Source: Arthrobacter sp. ISL-5 (GTDB lineage: Bacteria; Actinomycetota; Actinomycetes; Actinomycetales; Micrococcaceae). Taken from it: DNA of 64,000 nucleotides. Both the position numbers and the translations under genes were made by a program. The notes below the pieces were generated by a model. That model did not search any database and was not told the origin of the DNA. It was given only the letters and a program-made list of their open reading frames with translations. Below are positions 34,788 to 44,142 of this stretch, one piece after another. Each line of letters opens with the position of its first letter. The first letter of the stretch is position 1. The stretch is from positions 62,001 to 126,000 of the forward strand of contig NZ_JAGGPM010000035.1 of NCBI RefSeq assembly GCF_018613835.1, written 5' to 3'.

Positions 34788-35711
34788 ATGGCACTTGGCG
34801 GAAACCCGATCTTCAACGGAAAGAATTTCCGTGAAGCCACCCAGGCACCGCCTGTTCCGCAGGCGTACGGCCAGAACCAGTACGGCCAGAACCAGTACGG
34901 ACAGGGCGCCTACGGCCAGGCGCCCGTCATGGACGCCCCGAGGGGCTGGGGTTCCCAGCAGCCGAACATGACGGATGACCAGCTGCAGCAGATGTACAAC
35001 CGGCCGGCCGCCGGGCCGGTCGAAACCGGACGGATGTCTTACGACGACGTCATCGTCAGGACCGCAGCCTGCCTGGGCGTCTTGATGGCCGGAGCTGCCG
35101 TCACGTTGTTCCTCAGCATGTCGCTGGCTGGCCTGCTGATGATCGTCGGCGCGCTGGGCGGGTTTGTCCTGGCAATGGTCAACACGTTCAAGAAGCAGCC
35201 CTCGCCCGCACTCATCCTGGCTTACGCCGGTCTTGAGGGGCTCTTCCTCGGCGGCCTGACCCGCATCCTTGACGGCTTGTACCCGGGTGTCGGGCTGCAG
35301 GCCGTGATCGGCACACTGTCCGTCTTCGCAGTGACCCTCCTGCTCTTCCGGAGCGGCAAGGTCCGTGCCACCCCGAAGGCCATGCGCTTCTTCATGATCG
35401 CCATGATCGGTTACGCCGTGTTCGCCCTCGTAAACATGGTCATGGTCTGGACGGGCGCGGTGCAGTCCCCGTTCGGCCTCAGCACGAGCGTCGAGATCTT
35501 CGGCATTCCGCTGGGCGTTTTCATCGGCGTCCTCGCCATCGGCCTGGCAGCGTTCTCGCTGATCATGGACTTCACCAGCATCGAAGCCGGCGTCCGGGCC
35601 GGGGCACCTGAGCGCTTCGCCTGGACGGCGGCCTTCGGACTCACCGTCACCCTGGTCTGGCTGTACGTGGAAATCATCCGCCTGCTGGCCATCCTCCGCG
35701 GCGAGGAATAG
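34788..35711 (+). CDS. Bax inhibitor-1 / YccA family membrane protein
   Basis: Seven-helix membrane protein, 307 residues. A hydrophilic N-terminus of about 80 residues carries imperfect YGQNQ/YGQGA repeats (about 27-44), then the BI-1 core: GALGGFVLAMVN, LAYAGLEGLFLGGLTR and MDFTSIEAGVRAGAPERFAW near the C-terminus, with the conserved acidic residues of the putative pore. Family members act as pH-sensitive calcium leak channels or protease modulators. ATG with TTTGGAGG at good spacing. Monocistronic, ended by a strong terminator. Confidence 0.88.
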   Translation: MALGGNPIFNGKNFREATQAPPVPQAYGQNQYGQNQYGQGAYGQAPVMDAPRGWGSQQPNMTDDQLQQMYNRPAAGPVETGRMSYDDVIVRTAACLGVLMAGAAVTLFLSMSLAGLLMIVGALGGFVLAMVNTFKKQPSPALILAYAGLEGLFLGGLTRILDGLYPGVGLQAVIGTLSVFAVTLLLFRSGKVRATPKAMRFFMIAMIGYAVFALVNMVMVWTGAVQSPFGLSTSVEIFGIPLGVFIGVLAIGLAAFSLIMDFTSIEAGVRAGAPERFAWTAAFGLTVTLVWLYVEIIRLLAILRGEE

Positions 35712-35765
35712 AACCAAAGCCGGCATACGCCGTCGTGATTTGATCAAGCCGTGATCTGATCAAGG

Positions 35766-35797
35766 AGAGGGCCCCGCTTCCGGCGGGGCCCTCTTTG
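35766..35797 (+). terminator. Terminator after the BI-1/YccA gene
   Basis: AGAGGGCCCCGC / GCGGGGCCCTCT, perfect 12-bp stem with loop TTCCG, followed by TTT. Confidence 0.85.
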
Positions 35798-35858
35798 GCA
35801 TTTCTCTCGCGCGCCCGATTCCGCGCGGCCCCTCAGTGTGGCGCGGCGGCGGGCCGGG

Positions 35859-37097
35859 TTAGCTGAGGCGTTCCAGAATCACGGCCATGCCCTGTCCGCC
35901 GCCCACGCACAGCGTGGCCAGGCCAAGCGATCCGTCCGTCTCCCGAAGTCCGTTGAGCAGCGTGGCGGTCATGCGGGCCCCGGTCATGCCGAAGGGGTGG
36001 CCCAGGGCGATGGCGCCGCCGTGGACGTTGAGCTTCGCGGAGTCGATCCCCAGTTCGCGGGCGCTGGCCACCACCTGGACCGCGAAGGCCTCGTTGAGCT
36101 CCACGAGGTCGATGTCGCCGATACCCAGCCCGGCGGAAGCCAGCGCCCGCCGCGTGGATTCCACGGGGCCCATCCCCATCAGCTCGGGCGAGAGCGCACT
36201 GACGCCGGACGATACGATGCGCGCCAGCGGCTCCAGCCCCAGTTCCTTGGCCCGCGAGTCGCTCATGATGACGACGGCGGCCGCGCCGTCGTTGAGGGGG
36301 CAGGCGTTTCCGGCGGTGACGGTGCCGTCCCGCCGGAAGACGGGCTCCAGGGCGCTGACGCCTTCGAGGGTGACGCCGGCGCGCGGCGAGTCGTCCCGGT
36401 CCACCACGGTGCCGTCGCGCCGTTGGTAGGGCGTGATTTCCCGGGCGTAGAAACCTGAGGCGATGGCAGCCTCCGCGCGGTTCTGGCTCAGCACGGCCCA
36501 CGCATCCTGATCGGCGCGGCTGATGCCGTAGGACGTGGCCACGTTCTCGGCCGTCTGTCCCATGGCGATGTAGATGTCCGGCATTCGGCCGCCCAGCCGC
36601 GGGTCGGTCCACGGGGTGTTGGAGGCCGCCCGTGCGGCGGTGCGCTGGCGTGCCGGCTCGAAGAGCGGGTTGTGGTTGCCGGCGTCGGTTTCGCCTGCCC
36701 CTGCCCAGTTCTGGTAGCGCGACACTGCTTCGACGCCGGCAGCCACGAAGGCCTGCCCTTCGCCGGCCCGGATGGCGTGGAAGGCCATCCGGACGGTCTG
36801 CAGGCTCGAGGCACAGAACCTGTTGATGGTGGCGGCGGGCACGTGGTCCAGGCCGGCCAGGATGGTGACCACGCGGGCCATGTTGGAACCGGCTTCGCCG
36901 CTGGGTTCGGCACACCCGAGGTACAGGTCGTCCAGTCCGGGCCCGCTGTCCCCGGTGGGGTCGAACGCCGGCAGCTTGGCCAGCGCCGCACGCACCATGG
37001 CCGCGGCGAGGTCGTCCGGCCGCTCGTCCTTCAGGGACCCTTTGAAGGCGCGTCCGATCGGGCTCCTGGCGGTTGAAACGATGACTGCTTCCGGCAT
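35859..37097 (-). CDS. Acetyl-CoA acetyltransferase (thiolase)
   Basis: Thiolase, 412 residues, joining or cleaving acyl-CoA with CoA. Nucleophile C95 in INRFCASSLQT, the His of GGAIALGHPFGMTGAR and the second Cys of LCVGGGQG form the triad. TAGGCT ends 6 nt upstream of the ATG, giving a leaderless promoter. It could be biosynthetic (acetoacetyl-CoA) or a FadA-type enzyme; with no beta-oxidation partner nearby this is undecided. Not part of the gal operon, which is separated by 21 nt. Confidence 0.9.
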   Translation of the reverse strand: MPEAVIVSTARSPIGRAFKGSLKDERPDDLAAAMVRAALAKLPAFDPTGDSGPGLDDLYLGCAEPSGEAGSNMARVVTILAGLDHVPAATINRFCASSLQTVRMAFHAIRAGEGQAFVAAGVEAVSRYQNWAGAGETDAGNHNPLFEPARQRTAARAASNTPWTDPRLGGRMPDIYIAMGQTAENVATSYGISRADQDAWAVLSQNRAEAAIASGFYAREITPYQRRDGTVVDRDDSPRAGVTLEGVSALEPVFRRDGTVTAGNACPLNDGAAAVVIMSDSRAKELGLEPLARIVSSGVSALSPELMGMGPVESTRRALASAGLGIGDIDLVELNEAFAVQVVASARELGIDSAKLNVHGGAIALGHPFGMTGARMTATLLNGLRETDGSLGLATLCVGGGQGMAVILERLS

Positions 37098-37118
37098 GCG
37101 CCCAGCCTACGCCCGGTG

Positions 37119-38279
37119 CTATGCCAGCCGCATCGCCCCGGCCGCCGGGGTGACGGTGAAGATGTCAGGCGCGGTGTAGCCCGCGCGGGCAAAGGCCTGC
37201 TCGACGGCGGCGCGCACCTGCTGCTCCGCCGTCACCGGCGTCAGGGCGATGGCCGCCCCGCCGAAGCCGCCGCCGGTCATCCTGGCGCCAATGGCGCCGT
37301 TCGCCCGGGAGGTTTCGACTGCTAGGTCCAGTTCCGCGCACGAGATTTCAAAGTCGTCGCGCATTGATGCGTGGCTGGCGTCCAGGAGCCCGCCGATGGC
37401 TGCGGGACCCTGACGGCCGAGGAGCTCCACGGTCTGCAGCACGCGGTCATTTTCCGTGACGATGTGCCGGACCCTGCGGAACGTGACTTCGTCCAGGAGT
37501 CCGCTGGCCTCCTCCAGGTCATCCGGTCCGACGTCGCGCAGCGCCCTGACCCCGAGCACCTCGGCGCCCAGCTCACACGACGCACGGCGTGAGGCGTAAC
37601 CGCCGTCGGCGTGGGAATGGGAGACCTTGGTGTCGATCACGAGCATGACCAGTCCCGCGCTCTCCGCCTCGAACGGCACCAGCTGCACGCTTTGGTCGCG
37701 GCAGTCCAGGAACACGGCATGGCCCTTCGACCCGCGCAGCGACGCGGACTGGTCCATGATGCCGGTGGGGGCGCCCACGAAGTCGTTCTCCGCCCGCTGG
37801 GTTGCGAGCACCATCTCCTCAGCACGCAGTCCGGCGTCGGTGAGGTCGTTCAGTGCGGAGATGACGGCGCATTCGATGGCGTGGGACGAGGACAGCCCGG
37901 CACCCAGCGGGACGTCGGAATCCAGGAGGAGGTCCAGGCCCGGAACGTCGATTCCGCGTTGCTGCAGGGACCAGATGACGCCGAGCGGGTACTTGGTCCA
38001 TCCCTTGGCCGCCCGGCCATCGAGCGAGGCGGTGTCCGCCGTCGTCAGGCCCTGGTCCCCATAGGTGGACAGGAGCCTCACGGTTGAATCGGGACGCACG
38101 CCGACGGCGACGCGCGCCGTTTTGTCGATGGCGAACGGGAGCACGAAGCCCTCGTTGTAGTCCGTGTGCTCGCCGATCAGGTTGACCCGGCCGGGGGCCT
38201 GCCAGACACCATCCGGCAGGCGGCCGAAGGCGGTCTTGAACTGTTCCGCGAGGTCGGTGGTGCTGACGGCGGGGGTCAT
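37119..38279 (-). CDS. galK: Galactokinase
   Basis: Phosphorylates galactose to galactose-1-phosphate (Leloir pathway); 386 residues. GHMP kinase motifs: PGRVNLIGEHTDYNEGFVLP, the ATP loop PLGAGLSSSHAIE and the late GARMTGGGFGGAAIAL. Overlaps galT by 4 nt and is the last gene of deoR-galT-galK. No epimerase (galE) lies in the window. Confidence 0.95.
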   Translation of the reverse strand: MTPAVSTTDLAEQFKTAFGRLPDGVWQAPGRVNLIGEHTDYNEGFVLPFAIDKTARVAVGVRPDSTVRLLSTYGDQGLTTADTASLDGRAAKGWTKYPLGVIWSLQQRGIDVPGLDLLLDSDVPLGAGLSSSHAIECAVISALNDLTDAGLRAEEMVLATQRAENDFVGAPTGIMDQSASLRGSKGHAVFLDCRDQSVQLVPFEAESAGLVMLVIDTKVSHSHADGGYASRRASCELGAEVLGVRALRDVGPDDLEEASGLLDEVTFRRVRHIVTENDRVLQTVELLGRQGPAAIGGLLDASHASMRDDFEISCAELDLAVETSRANGAIGARMTGGGFGGAAIALTPVTAEQQVRAAVEQAFARAGYTAPDIFTVTPAAGAMRLA

Positions 38280-39415
38280 GCGTGGGCTCCTTCGGTGAGG
38301 CCGGGGACTGAGGCGGGAACGGTGACGGCGCGCAGGCGTTCCGCGACCAGCTCCGGGGTGGTGTCGTTGATGAAGGCCCCCATGGCCGCTTCCGATCCTG
38401 CCAGGTACTTCAGCTTGTCGGCGGCGCGGCGGGGGGACGTGAGCTGCAGGTGCAGGTAGCCCGCCGGGCGGAGCAGGTCGTCCACCGGGGCCTGGTGCCA
38501 GGCGGAGATGTACGGAGTGGGCGTCGGATAGAGGGCGTCCAGGCGTTTGAGGAGGTCGAGGTACACGTGCGCCAGCTCGTCCTTCTCCTCGCCGCCCAGG
38601 GCGGCCAGATCGGGGACCTGGCGGTTGGGCACCAGGTGGATTTCCAGCGGCCAGCGAGCGGCGAACGGTACGTAGGCGCTGAAGTTCTCGCTTTCCATGA
38701 TCATGCGGCTGCCGTCCTCGCGTTCCGCACGCAGCAGTGAGCCGGTCAGCGTCTGCCGTCCGCCGGCGTCGTCATAGAACTTGCGGGCGGCCGCCGCCAT
38801 CACGCCTGCCCGCGGCGTGATGTAGGGGTAGGCATAGATCTGGCCGTGCGGGTGGTGCAGCGTGACGCCGATCTCGGCGCCGCGGTTTTCGAACGGGAAG
38901 ACCTGCTTGATGCCGGGCAGTGCGCTGAGGGCTGCGGTGCGGTGTGCCCAGGCCTCCACCACCGTGCGTGCGCGGGTTTCGCTCAGGCCGCTGAACGAAC
39001 CGGTGTGCTCGGGCGTGAACGTCACCACTTCGCACCGGCCGAAGGCAGGTCCCGTGGTTCCCCAGGCCGGGTTGTCCGGAACGGGACCCACGGCGGGCCC
39101 GAGGGAAGGGAAGCGGTTTTCGAACACGGCGACGTCGTAGTCCGGCGCCGGAATCTCCGAGGGGTTGGCGTCCGTGGTGGGGCAGATCGGGCACTGGTCC
39201 GCGGGCGGCAGGTGCGTGCGGGTCTGGCGGTGCGCTGCCACGGCCACCCATTCGCCGGTGAGGGCATCGAACCGGACTTCACCGGGTTCGCCCCGGGGCG
39301 GAAGGTCCCGGTGGTCCCGGGTGGTTTCCACAGACCGGGACCGGGCGGAGCCGGCGTCGTCGAAATAAAGCAGTTCGCGGCCGTCGGCTAGCTGTGTGCT
39401 GGTGATGTGCGTCAT
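38276..39415 (-). CDS. galT: Galactose-1-phosphate uridylyltransferase
   Basis: Exchanges UMP between UDP-glucose and galactose-1-phosphate; 379 residues. The catalytic motif LHHPHGQIYAYP contains the uridylylated histidine; CPICP supplies metal-type cysteines, and the C-terminal WHQAPVDDLL region is typical. Overlaps both galK and the upstream regulator gene by 4 nt, so the three are one transcript. Confidence 0.95.
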   Translation of the reverse strand: MTHITSTQLADGRELLYFDDAGSARSRSVETTRDHRDLPPRGEPGEVRFDALTGEWVAVAAHRQTRTHLPPADQCPICPTTDANPSEIPAPDYDVAVFENRFPSLGPAVGPVPDNPAWGTTGPAFGRCEVVTFTPEHTGSFSGLSETRARTVVEAWAHRTAALSALPGIKQVFPFENRGAEIGVTLHHPHGQIYAYPYITPRAGVMAAAARKFYDDAGGRQTLTGSLLRAEREDGSRMIMESENFSAYVPFAARWPLEIHLVPNRQVPDLAALGGEEKDELAHVYLDLLKRLDALYPTPTPYISAWHQAPVDDLLRPAGYLHLQLTSPRRAADKLKYLAGSEAAMGAFINDTTPELVAERLRAVTVPASVPGLTEGAHA

Positions 39416-40302
39416 GCGTCGTGTCCTTTGTGCGCGGTAACCTGCGGCGTGCGGCCGGCAGGGAGATGGGAAAAGGGTTGTGCCTGTTCGGACCGGGCAG
39501 GGAGAGCCGCTATGCGAAGAACGCCGACAGCGTGCCTGAGCACGTCGGCGGCCGCGTGCCCTGCTCCGCGGGCGGTGATTCCGGAGTCGGTAATGAGCAT
39601 GCCGATGGACGACAGCGGCGCGATTCCTGCAAGGCCGACGACGCCGTACTTCGAGGCATCGGCGAGCACCACCAGCGCTCCCGAGGCTGCAATCATGGCG
39701 GCGTTGACCTCGGCTTCCAGAAGATTCGGTGAGGTGATGCCGGCCTCAGGGTCAATGCCGTGGACCCCCATGAAGCAGAGGTCCGCATGGAGGTTTTCCA
39801 TGGCGTGCATGGTGACCGGTCCCACGAGCGCCTCGGAGGGCGTCCGCTGCCCGCCCAGCACCAGCGTCCGGATGCCGCCGTGCGCGCCTTGGCTCAGCGG
39901 GCCGGGGACCAGGGCGTTGGCCACCATGATGGAGTTCGTGGCCACCGTCAGCCCGAGGTCCCGGGGGAGGAGGCGGGCAAACTCGTAGGTGGTGGTGCCA
40001 CCGGAAATGAGCAGGGTCATGTCCGGCCGGAGCAGGCTCAGCGCTTCCGCGGCAATGGCCCGCTTCGCCTCGGCCTCCTGCGCCGACTTGCTGACGAATT
40101 CGGGTTCGATGGCGCTGAATGTCCCGGTCCGGGTGGCCCCGCCGTGGACGCGAAGCAGTTGGCCCTCGGCGTCGAGGGTGTCGATGTCCCGCCGCACCGT
40201 CATTTCCGAGACTCCGAGCACGCCGGCAAGGTCCGCCACGCGGACGGTGCCGCTGGCTTGGAGCTCCTGGAGGATCCGGTGCCGCCGCTGGGTTGCGAGC
40301 AA
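39412..40302 (-). CDS. DeoR/GlpR-family transcriptional regulator of the gal operon
   Basis: 296 residues. N-terminal helix-turn-helix (RHRILQELQASGTVRVADLAGVLGVSEMTVRRDID) and a sugar-phosphate-sensing domain with SGGTTTYEFARLL and DASKYG. I chose the TTG at 40302 because AAGGAGG lies 6 nt upstream; a reading from 40332 adds ten unlikely residues. First gene of deoR-galT-galK and divergent from galM, so it most likely controls both from the AT-rich gap. Ligand probably a galactose phosphate (inferred). Confidence 0.88.
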   Translation of the reverse strand: MLATQRRHRILQELQASGTVRVADLAGVLGVSEMTVRRDIDTLDAEGQLLRVHGGATRTGTFSAIEPEFVSKSAQEAEAKRAIAAEALSLLRPDMTLLISGGTTTYEFARLLPRDLGLTVATNSIMVANALVPGPLSQGAHGGIRTLVLGGQRTPSEALVGPVTMHAMENLHADLCFMGVHGIDPEAGITSPNLLEAEVNAAMIAASGALVVLADASKYGVVGLAGIAPLSSIGMLITDSGITARGAGHAAADVLRHAVGVLRIAALPARSEQAQPFSHLPAGRTPQVTAHKGHDA

Positions 40303-40380
40303 GGGGTTCCTCCTTCCTGACGTGTCCGGCATCTGGTGCCGGTCCGTTGCATGCCGCGTGGGACGGTGTATCTGCGCTTA

Positions 40381-40447
40381 TGTGGGGCGTATCACCATTG
40401 TGGCACAAAACGATCAAAAACAAATACTTTCTAACAAAAGATAACAA
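40381..40447. promoter_or_regulatory. AT-rich operator region between the gal regulator and galM
   Basis: Holds a weaker CRP-like site, TGTGG-GGCGTA-TCACC (40381-40396, 8 of 10), the palindrome TTGTG-G-CACAA (40398-40408), and three minus-strand copies of a TTTTGT/TTTGTT motif within 40400-40447, the kind of direct repeat bound by DeoR-type regulators. Much richer in A/T than the genes around it. Confidence 0.5.
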
Positions 40448-40493
40448 TGAGTCTACCGGCCGCATGGCCCCTGAGCGTTGTACGGTAGGTTCC

Positions 40494-41456
40494 ATGACTG
40501 CCGCCGCTGCACCCGATTCCAGCGAAAACCCCTCGGAACCCAGGCGTTATGCCTCCGGCCGCCAGTACGAGTTGAGGCGCGGCGACGCGCTCGCGGTAGT
40601 GACCGAGCTTGCCGCGGGCCTGCGCTGGTACAGCCGCGGCGGCGTCCAGTTGACCGAGACGTACGGCGACTCGGTCATCCCGCCCGGAGCCACGGGGATC
40701 ACGCTGGCACCCTGGGCCAACAGGGTCGAGGACGGGGTCTGGCACCTCCACGGCAAGAAGCAGCAGCTGGACATCACGGAGGTTTCGCGGAACAACGCCA
40801 GCCACGGGCTCCTGCGCAATGCGTCGTACGCGCTGGTCGCGGAATCGGAGTTCTCGGTGACCCTCGAGGCCCCTGTGTTCCCCCAGCACGGTTATCCGTT
40901 CCTGGTGCGGCACCGCGTGGAGTACTCGCTGGCCGATGACCTGGGGCTCGTGGTCCGGCAGACGCTGGTCAACGATTCCCAGGCCGACGCGCCGTTCGTG
41001 CTGGGCGCGCACCCGTACCTCCGCCTCGGCGAAACGCCCAGCGAGGAGCTCACCCTGACAGTCAGCGCCGCGACCCGGCTGGTGGCGGATGACAGACTCA
41101 TTCCCCGCAGCTCCGAACCCGTCAGCGCCGACACCGACCTGCGGGAGGGACGGAAGGTGGAGGACCTCGACGTCGACGTCGCCCTGACTGATCTGCGGTT
41201 CGACGGCGGGATCGCCCGCCACACGCTGTCGGCGGCGGACGGCCGAAGCGTCAGCCTGTGGCAGGACGAAACGTGCCCGTTCGTCCATGTGTTTGTGACC
41301 CGCGAATTTCCGGGCCGGCCGAAGGCCGTGGCCATGGAACCGATGACCGGTCCGGCGAACGCTTTCAACTCCGGCGACAGCCTGCGGTGGCTGGCGCCCG
41401 GCGAATCCTTCACCATGACGTGGGGGATCAGCGCCGCTGTGGATGCCGCCGCCTAG
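40494..41456 (+). CDS. galM: Aldose 1-epimerase (galactose mutarotase)
   Basis: Interconverts alpha and beta anomers of galactose or related sugars; 320 residues. Recognised by the LAPWANRVEDG region, the catalytic-type histidine in NNASHGLLRN, LGAHPYLRLG, and the late EPMTGPANAFNSGD. The catalytic Glu would be in that last motif. TACGGT ends 7 nt before the ATG, so the message is probably leaderless; an ATG at 40464 would add ten residues. Divergent from the gal operon. Confidence 0.87.
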   Translation: MTAAAAPDSSENPSEPRRYASGRQYELRRGDALAVVTELAAGLRWYSRGGVQLTETYGDSVIPPGATGITLAPWANRVEDGVWHLHGKKQQLDITEVSRNNASHGLLRNASYALVAESEFSVTLEAPVFPQHGYPFLVRHRVEYSLADDLGLVVRQTLVNDSQADAPFVLGAHPYLRLGETPSEELTLTVSAATRLVADDRLIPRSSEPVSADTDLREGRKVEDLDVDVALTDLRFDGGIARHTLSAADGRSVSLWQDETCPFVHVFVTREFPGRPKAVAMEPMTGPANAFNSGDSLRWLAPGESFTMTWGISAAVDAAA

Positions 41457-41554
41457 TGCTTCACTGATCCCGTGGGTGCCGGGCCGGCGTCCGGGGCGCA
41501 GTATTCCGCCGCCTCCCGTTTCCCATTGCCGCAAGGCTAGGGAATTATTGGGCT

Positions 41555-42892
41555 ATGACGCCAGCTAAGGACGCCGCACCAGAAGAATTCCCCACTGCAA
41601 CGATCATTCCGCCGCCTGTTGGAGCGGGGCGGCCGGTGAAATCCGACCGGGACCTGGAGCAGGATATTCCGTACGGCGTCCGCATCGCGGCCGCATGGGC
41701 GTGGCGGCTTGGCTTGATCCTGCTGATCAGCGGGGCCCTCGTGTGGCTGCTCGCCAAGGTCAGCTTCCTCATCATTCCCGTGATGGTTGCGGCGCTGCTG
41801 GCCGGCCTGCTCAACCCGGTGACAAAGTGGCTGCGGAAGCGGCGTTTTCCCAACGGGGCAGCCGTTGCCGCGACGGTCCTTGGCTTCATCGGACTGATCG
41901 CCGGGTCGCTGGCGCTCGTCGGGCGGCAGCTGGCGCTGGGCTTCCAGGAGCTGTGGAGCGAAGCGCTGACCGGTGTCCAGCAGGTCCAGGACTGGCTTGC
42001 GGAGGGGCCGCTGCACCTCACGGCCGCGCAGATCGACCAATACATCCAGGAAGCAACGGCTGCGTTGCAGAACAACAGCAGCAGCATCCTGAGCGGGGCG
42101 CTGTCCTTCGGAAGCACTGCCGGACATTTCGCGGCCGGGCTGGTGCTGGCGCTCTTCATCCTGATTTTCTTCCTCCTGGAAGGGGACCGCATCTGGGGCT
42201 TCCTGGTCCGGCTGCTGCCCAGGCGCGCGAGGATCCCCGCCGACGGCGCCGGCCGGCGCGGGTGGGCGTCCATGGTCAGCTACGCTCGGATCCAGATGTT
42301 CGTGGCCTTCGTCGATGCCGTGGGCATCGGCGTGGGCGCGGCCATCATCGGCGTCCCCCTGGCGATGCCCCTGGCTGTACTGGTGTTCATCGGCTCGTTC
42401 ATTCCGGTCGTCGGTGCGCTGGTGACGGGCGCCGTCGCGGTCCTGCTGGCGCTGGTTGCCAACGGCCCCGTGAACGCGCTGATCATGCTGGGGATCGTCC
42501 TCCTGGTCCAGCAGCTCGAAAGCCACATCCTCCAGCCGTTGGTGATGGGCAAGGCCGTTGCGCTGCATCCTGTGGCCGTGATCCTGTCTGTCGCCGCCGG
42601 TTCCTACCTCGCCGGAATTCCCGGTGCACTGTTCTCCGTCCCGATCCTGGCCGTAGCAAACTCGGCGATTCGGTATATTGCCGGCAGAACGTGGGAACAT
42701 GAACTTGTGCCGGCTGCCGCGGATGGCAGTGCCATTGCAGGTTCTGCCGGTGCCGGGCTGGATAACACCTTCAAGGAAATCCGGCTGCCGGGCGCCCATC
42801 CCGGCCATGGCAAAGATGCACATCGTACAACGGGGGCTCCGGGCAGCAGCGCCGCTCCGGGCTCCGATGTCGAATCCCCCAAAGGAGAATAG
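41555..42892 (+). CDS. AI-2E family transporter (TqsA/PerM type)
   Basis: Membrane protein of 445 residues with about eight helices. Core features: FLIIPVMVAALLAGLLNPV, the FFLLEGDRIWGFL region and the conserved IGSFIPVVGALVTG and ESHILQPLVMGKAVALHP motifs. The N-terminal 40 residues are Pro-rich, and the C-terminal 60 are Gly/Ser/His-rich and probably cytosolic. Family members include sodium-proton antiporters as well as AI-2 exporters, so the name is not evidence of quorum sensing. ilvA starts 3 nt later. Confidence 0.85.
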   Translation: MTPAKDAAPEEFPTATIIPPPVGAGRPVKSDRDLEQDIPYGVRIAAAWAWRLGLILLISGALVWLLAKVSFLIIPVMVAALLAGLLNPVTKWLRKRRFPNGAAVAATVLGFIGLIAGSLALVGRQLALGFQELWSEALTGVQQVQDWLAEGPLHLTAAQIDQYIQEATAALQNNSSSILSGALSFGSTAGHFAAGLVLALFILIFFLLEGDRIWGFLVRLLPRRARIPADGAGRRGWASMVSYARIQMFVAFVDAVGIGVGAAIIGVPLAMPLAVLVFIGSFIPVVGALVTGAVAVLLALVANGPVNALIMLGIVLLVQQLESHILQPLVMGKAVALHPVAVILSVAAGSYLAGIPGALFSVPILAVANSAIRYIAGRTWEHELVPAAADGSAIAGSAGAGLDNTFKEIRLPGAHPGHGKDAHRTTGAPGSSAAPGSDVESPKGE

Positions 42893-42895
42893 TTC

Positions 42896-44134
42896 GTGAA
42901 CACCCCTGAAAGCCTTCCCGTCACGCTGGACGATGTCCTTGAGGCGCAGAAGCTGCTTGACGGGATTATTACCCGGACACCGGTGGAATCGTCCCGGGCC
43001 CTGGGCAGCATGGTGGGCGGCGAGGTCTTCTTCAAGTGTGAGAACCTCCAGCGCGCGGGTTCCTTCAAGGTGCGCGGCGCCTATGTCCGGATGGCGCGGC
43101 TCTCCGAGGCGGAAAAGAGGCGCGGAGTGGTGGCCGCCTCGGCTGGCAACCACGCCCAGGGCGTGGCCGTCGCGGCCAAGAGCCTGGGCATCAAAGCGCG
43201 GATCTACATGCCGCTCGGCGTCGCACTTCCCAAGCTCGCTGCCACCCGGAGCCACGGCGCGGAGGTTGTTCTTCACGGCCACAACGTGGACGAGGCACTC
43301 GCGGAGGCCCAGCGGTACGCGGACGAGACCGGCGCCGTCTTCGTCCACCCGTTCGATAACGTGGACGTCGTGGCCGGCCAGGGCACGGTGGGCTTGGAAA
43401 TCCTCGAACAGATCCCCGACGTTGACACCGTCCTCATGGGCGTCGGCGGCGGCGGCCTGCTGGCCGGTGTGGCCGTTGCCATCAAGGCCAGGGCCAAGGA
43501 GCTGGGCCGGGAGATCCGGATCATCGGCGTCCAGGCCGAAAACGCCGCCGCGTACCCGCCGTCGCTGGCCGCTGACGCCCTGGTGCCGCTGAAAAAGGTG
43601 TCCACCATGGCCGACGGCATCGCCGTCGGCCGTCCCGGGCAGCTACCGTTCAGCATCATCCGAGAACTCGTGGATGATGTGGTCACGGTCAGCGAGGATT
43701 CCCTCGCCAGGGCACTCATCTTCCTTCTGGAGCGGGCCAAGATGGTGGTGGAACCGGCCGGCGCCGTAGGCGTCGCCGCGCTCATGGACGGCAAGATCGA
43801 AAACCCCGGAACGACGGTGGTGGTCCTGTCGGGCGGCAACATCGACCCCATGCTGATGCTCAAGGTCATTCAGCGCGGTCTGTCCGCGGCCGGCCGCTAC
43901 ATGACCGTTCGCATGATGCTCGATGACCGCCCGGGTTCGCTGGCAACCATTGCCCGCATCATTGCCGAGAACGACGCCAATGTGACCGGCCTGGACCACA
44001 CGCGGGTGGGCGGTTCGATCAGCATGGGGGACGTCTCCATCACTGTGAACCTGGAAACCAAGGGCCACGAGCACTGCGAACAGGTCCTGGGCGCCCTGCG
44101 TGCCGAGGGGTTCCAGCCGATCGTGGTGCACTAG
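42896..44134 (+). CDS. ilvA: Threonine ammonia-lyase (threonine dehydratase) with ACT domain
   Basis: PLP enzyme turning threonine into 2-oxobutanoate and ammonia; 412 residues. Schiff-base lysine in AGSFKVRGA, phosphate-binding glycine loop VGGGGLLAG, and a single C-terminal ACT domain (about 335-412, MLDDRPGSLATIARIIAEN). One ACT domain and this length suit the TdcB/short IlvA group. GTG start with AAAGGAG upstream. Close spacing to the transporter gene suggests co-transcription. Confidence 0.92.
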   Translation: MNTPESLPVTLDDVLEAQKLLDGIITRTPVESSRALGSMVGGEVFFKCENLQRAGSFKVRGAYVRMARLSEAEKRRGVVAASAGNHAQGVAVAAKSLGIKARIYMPLGVALPKLAATRSHGAEVVLHGHNVDEALAEAQRYADETGAVFVHPFDNVDVVAGQGTVGLEILEQIPDVDTVLMGVGGGGLLAGVAVAIKARAKELGREIRIIGVQAENAAAYPPSLAADALVPLKKVSTMADGIAVGRPGQLPFSIIRELVDDVVTVSEDSLARALIFLLERAKMVVEPAGAVGVAALMDGKIENPGTTVVVLSGGNIDPMLMLKVIQRGLSAAGRYMTVRMMLDDRPGSLATIARIIAENDANVTGLDHTRVGGSISMGDVSITVNLETKGHEHCEQVLGALRAEGFQPIVVH

Positions 44135-44142
44135 GCGCCGGC

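Noticed and set aside
34860..34920. Repeated CAGTACGGCCAGAAC units in the BI-1/YccA gene as a CRISPR or DNA repeat element
   Set aside because: They are short in-frame codon repeats giving YGQNQ units in a disordered tail, with no spacers.
41555..42892. AI-2E family transporter as evidence for quorum sensing
   Set aside because: The family is functionally mixed and no LuxS or Lsr genes are present.
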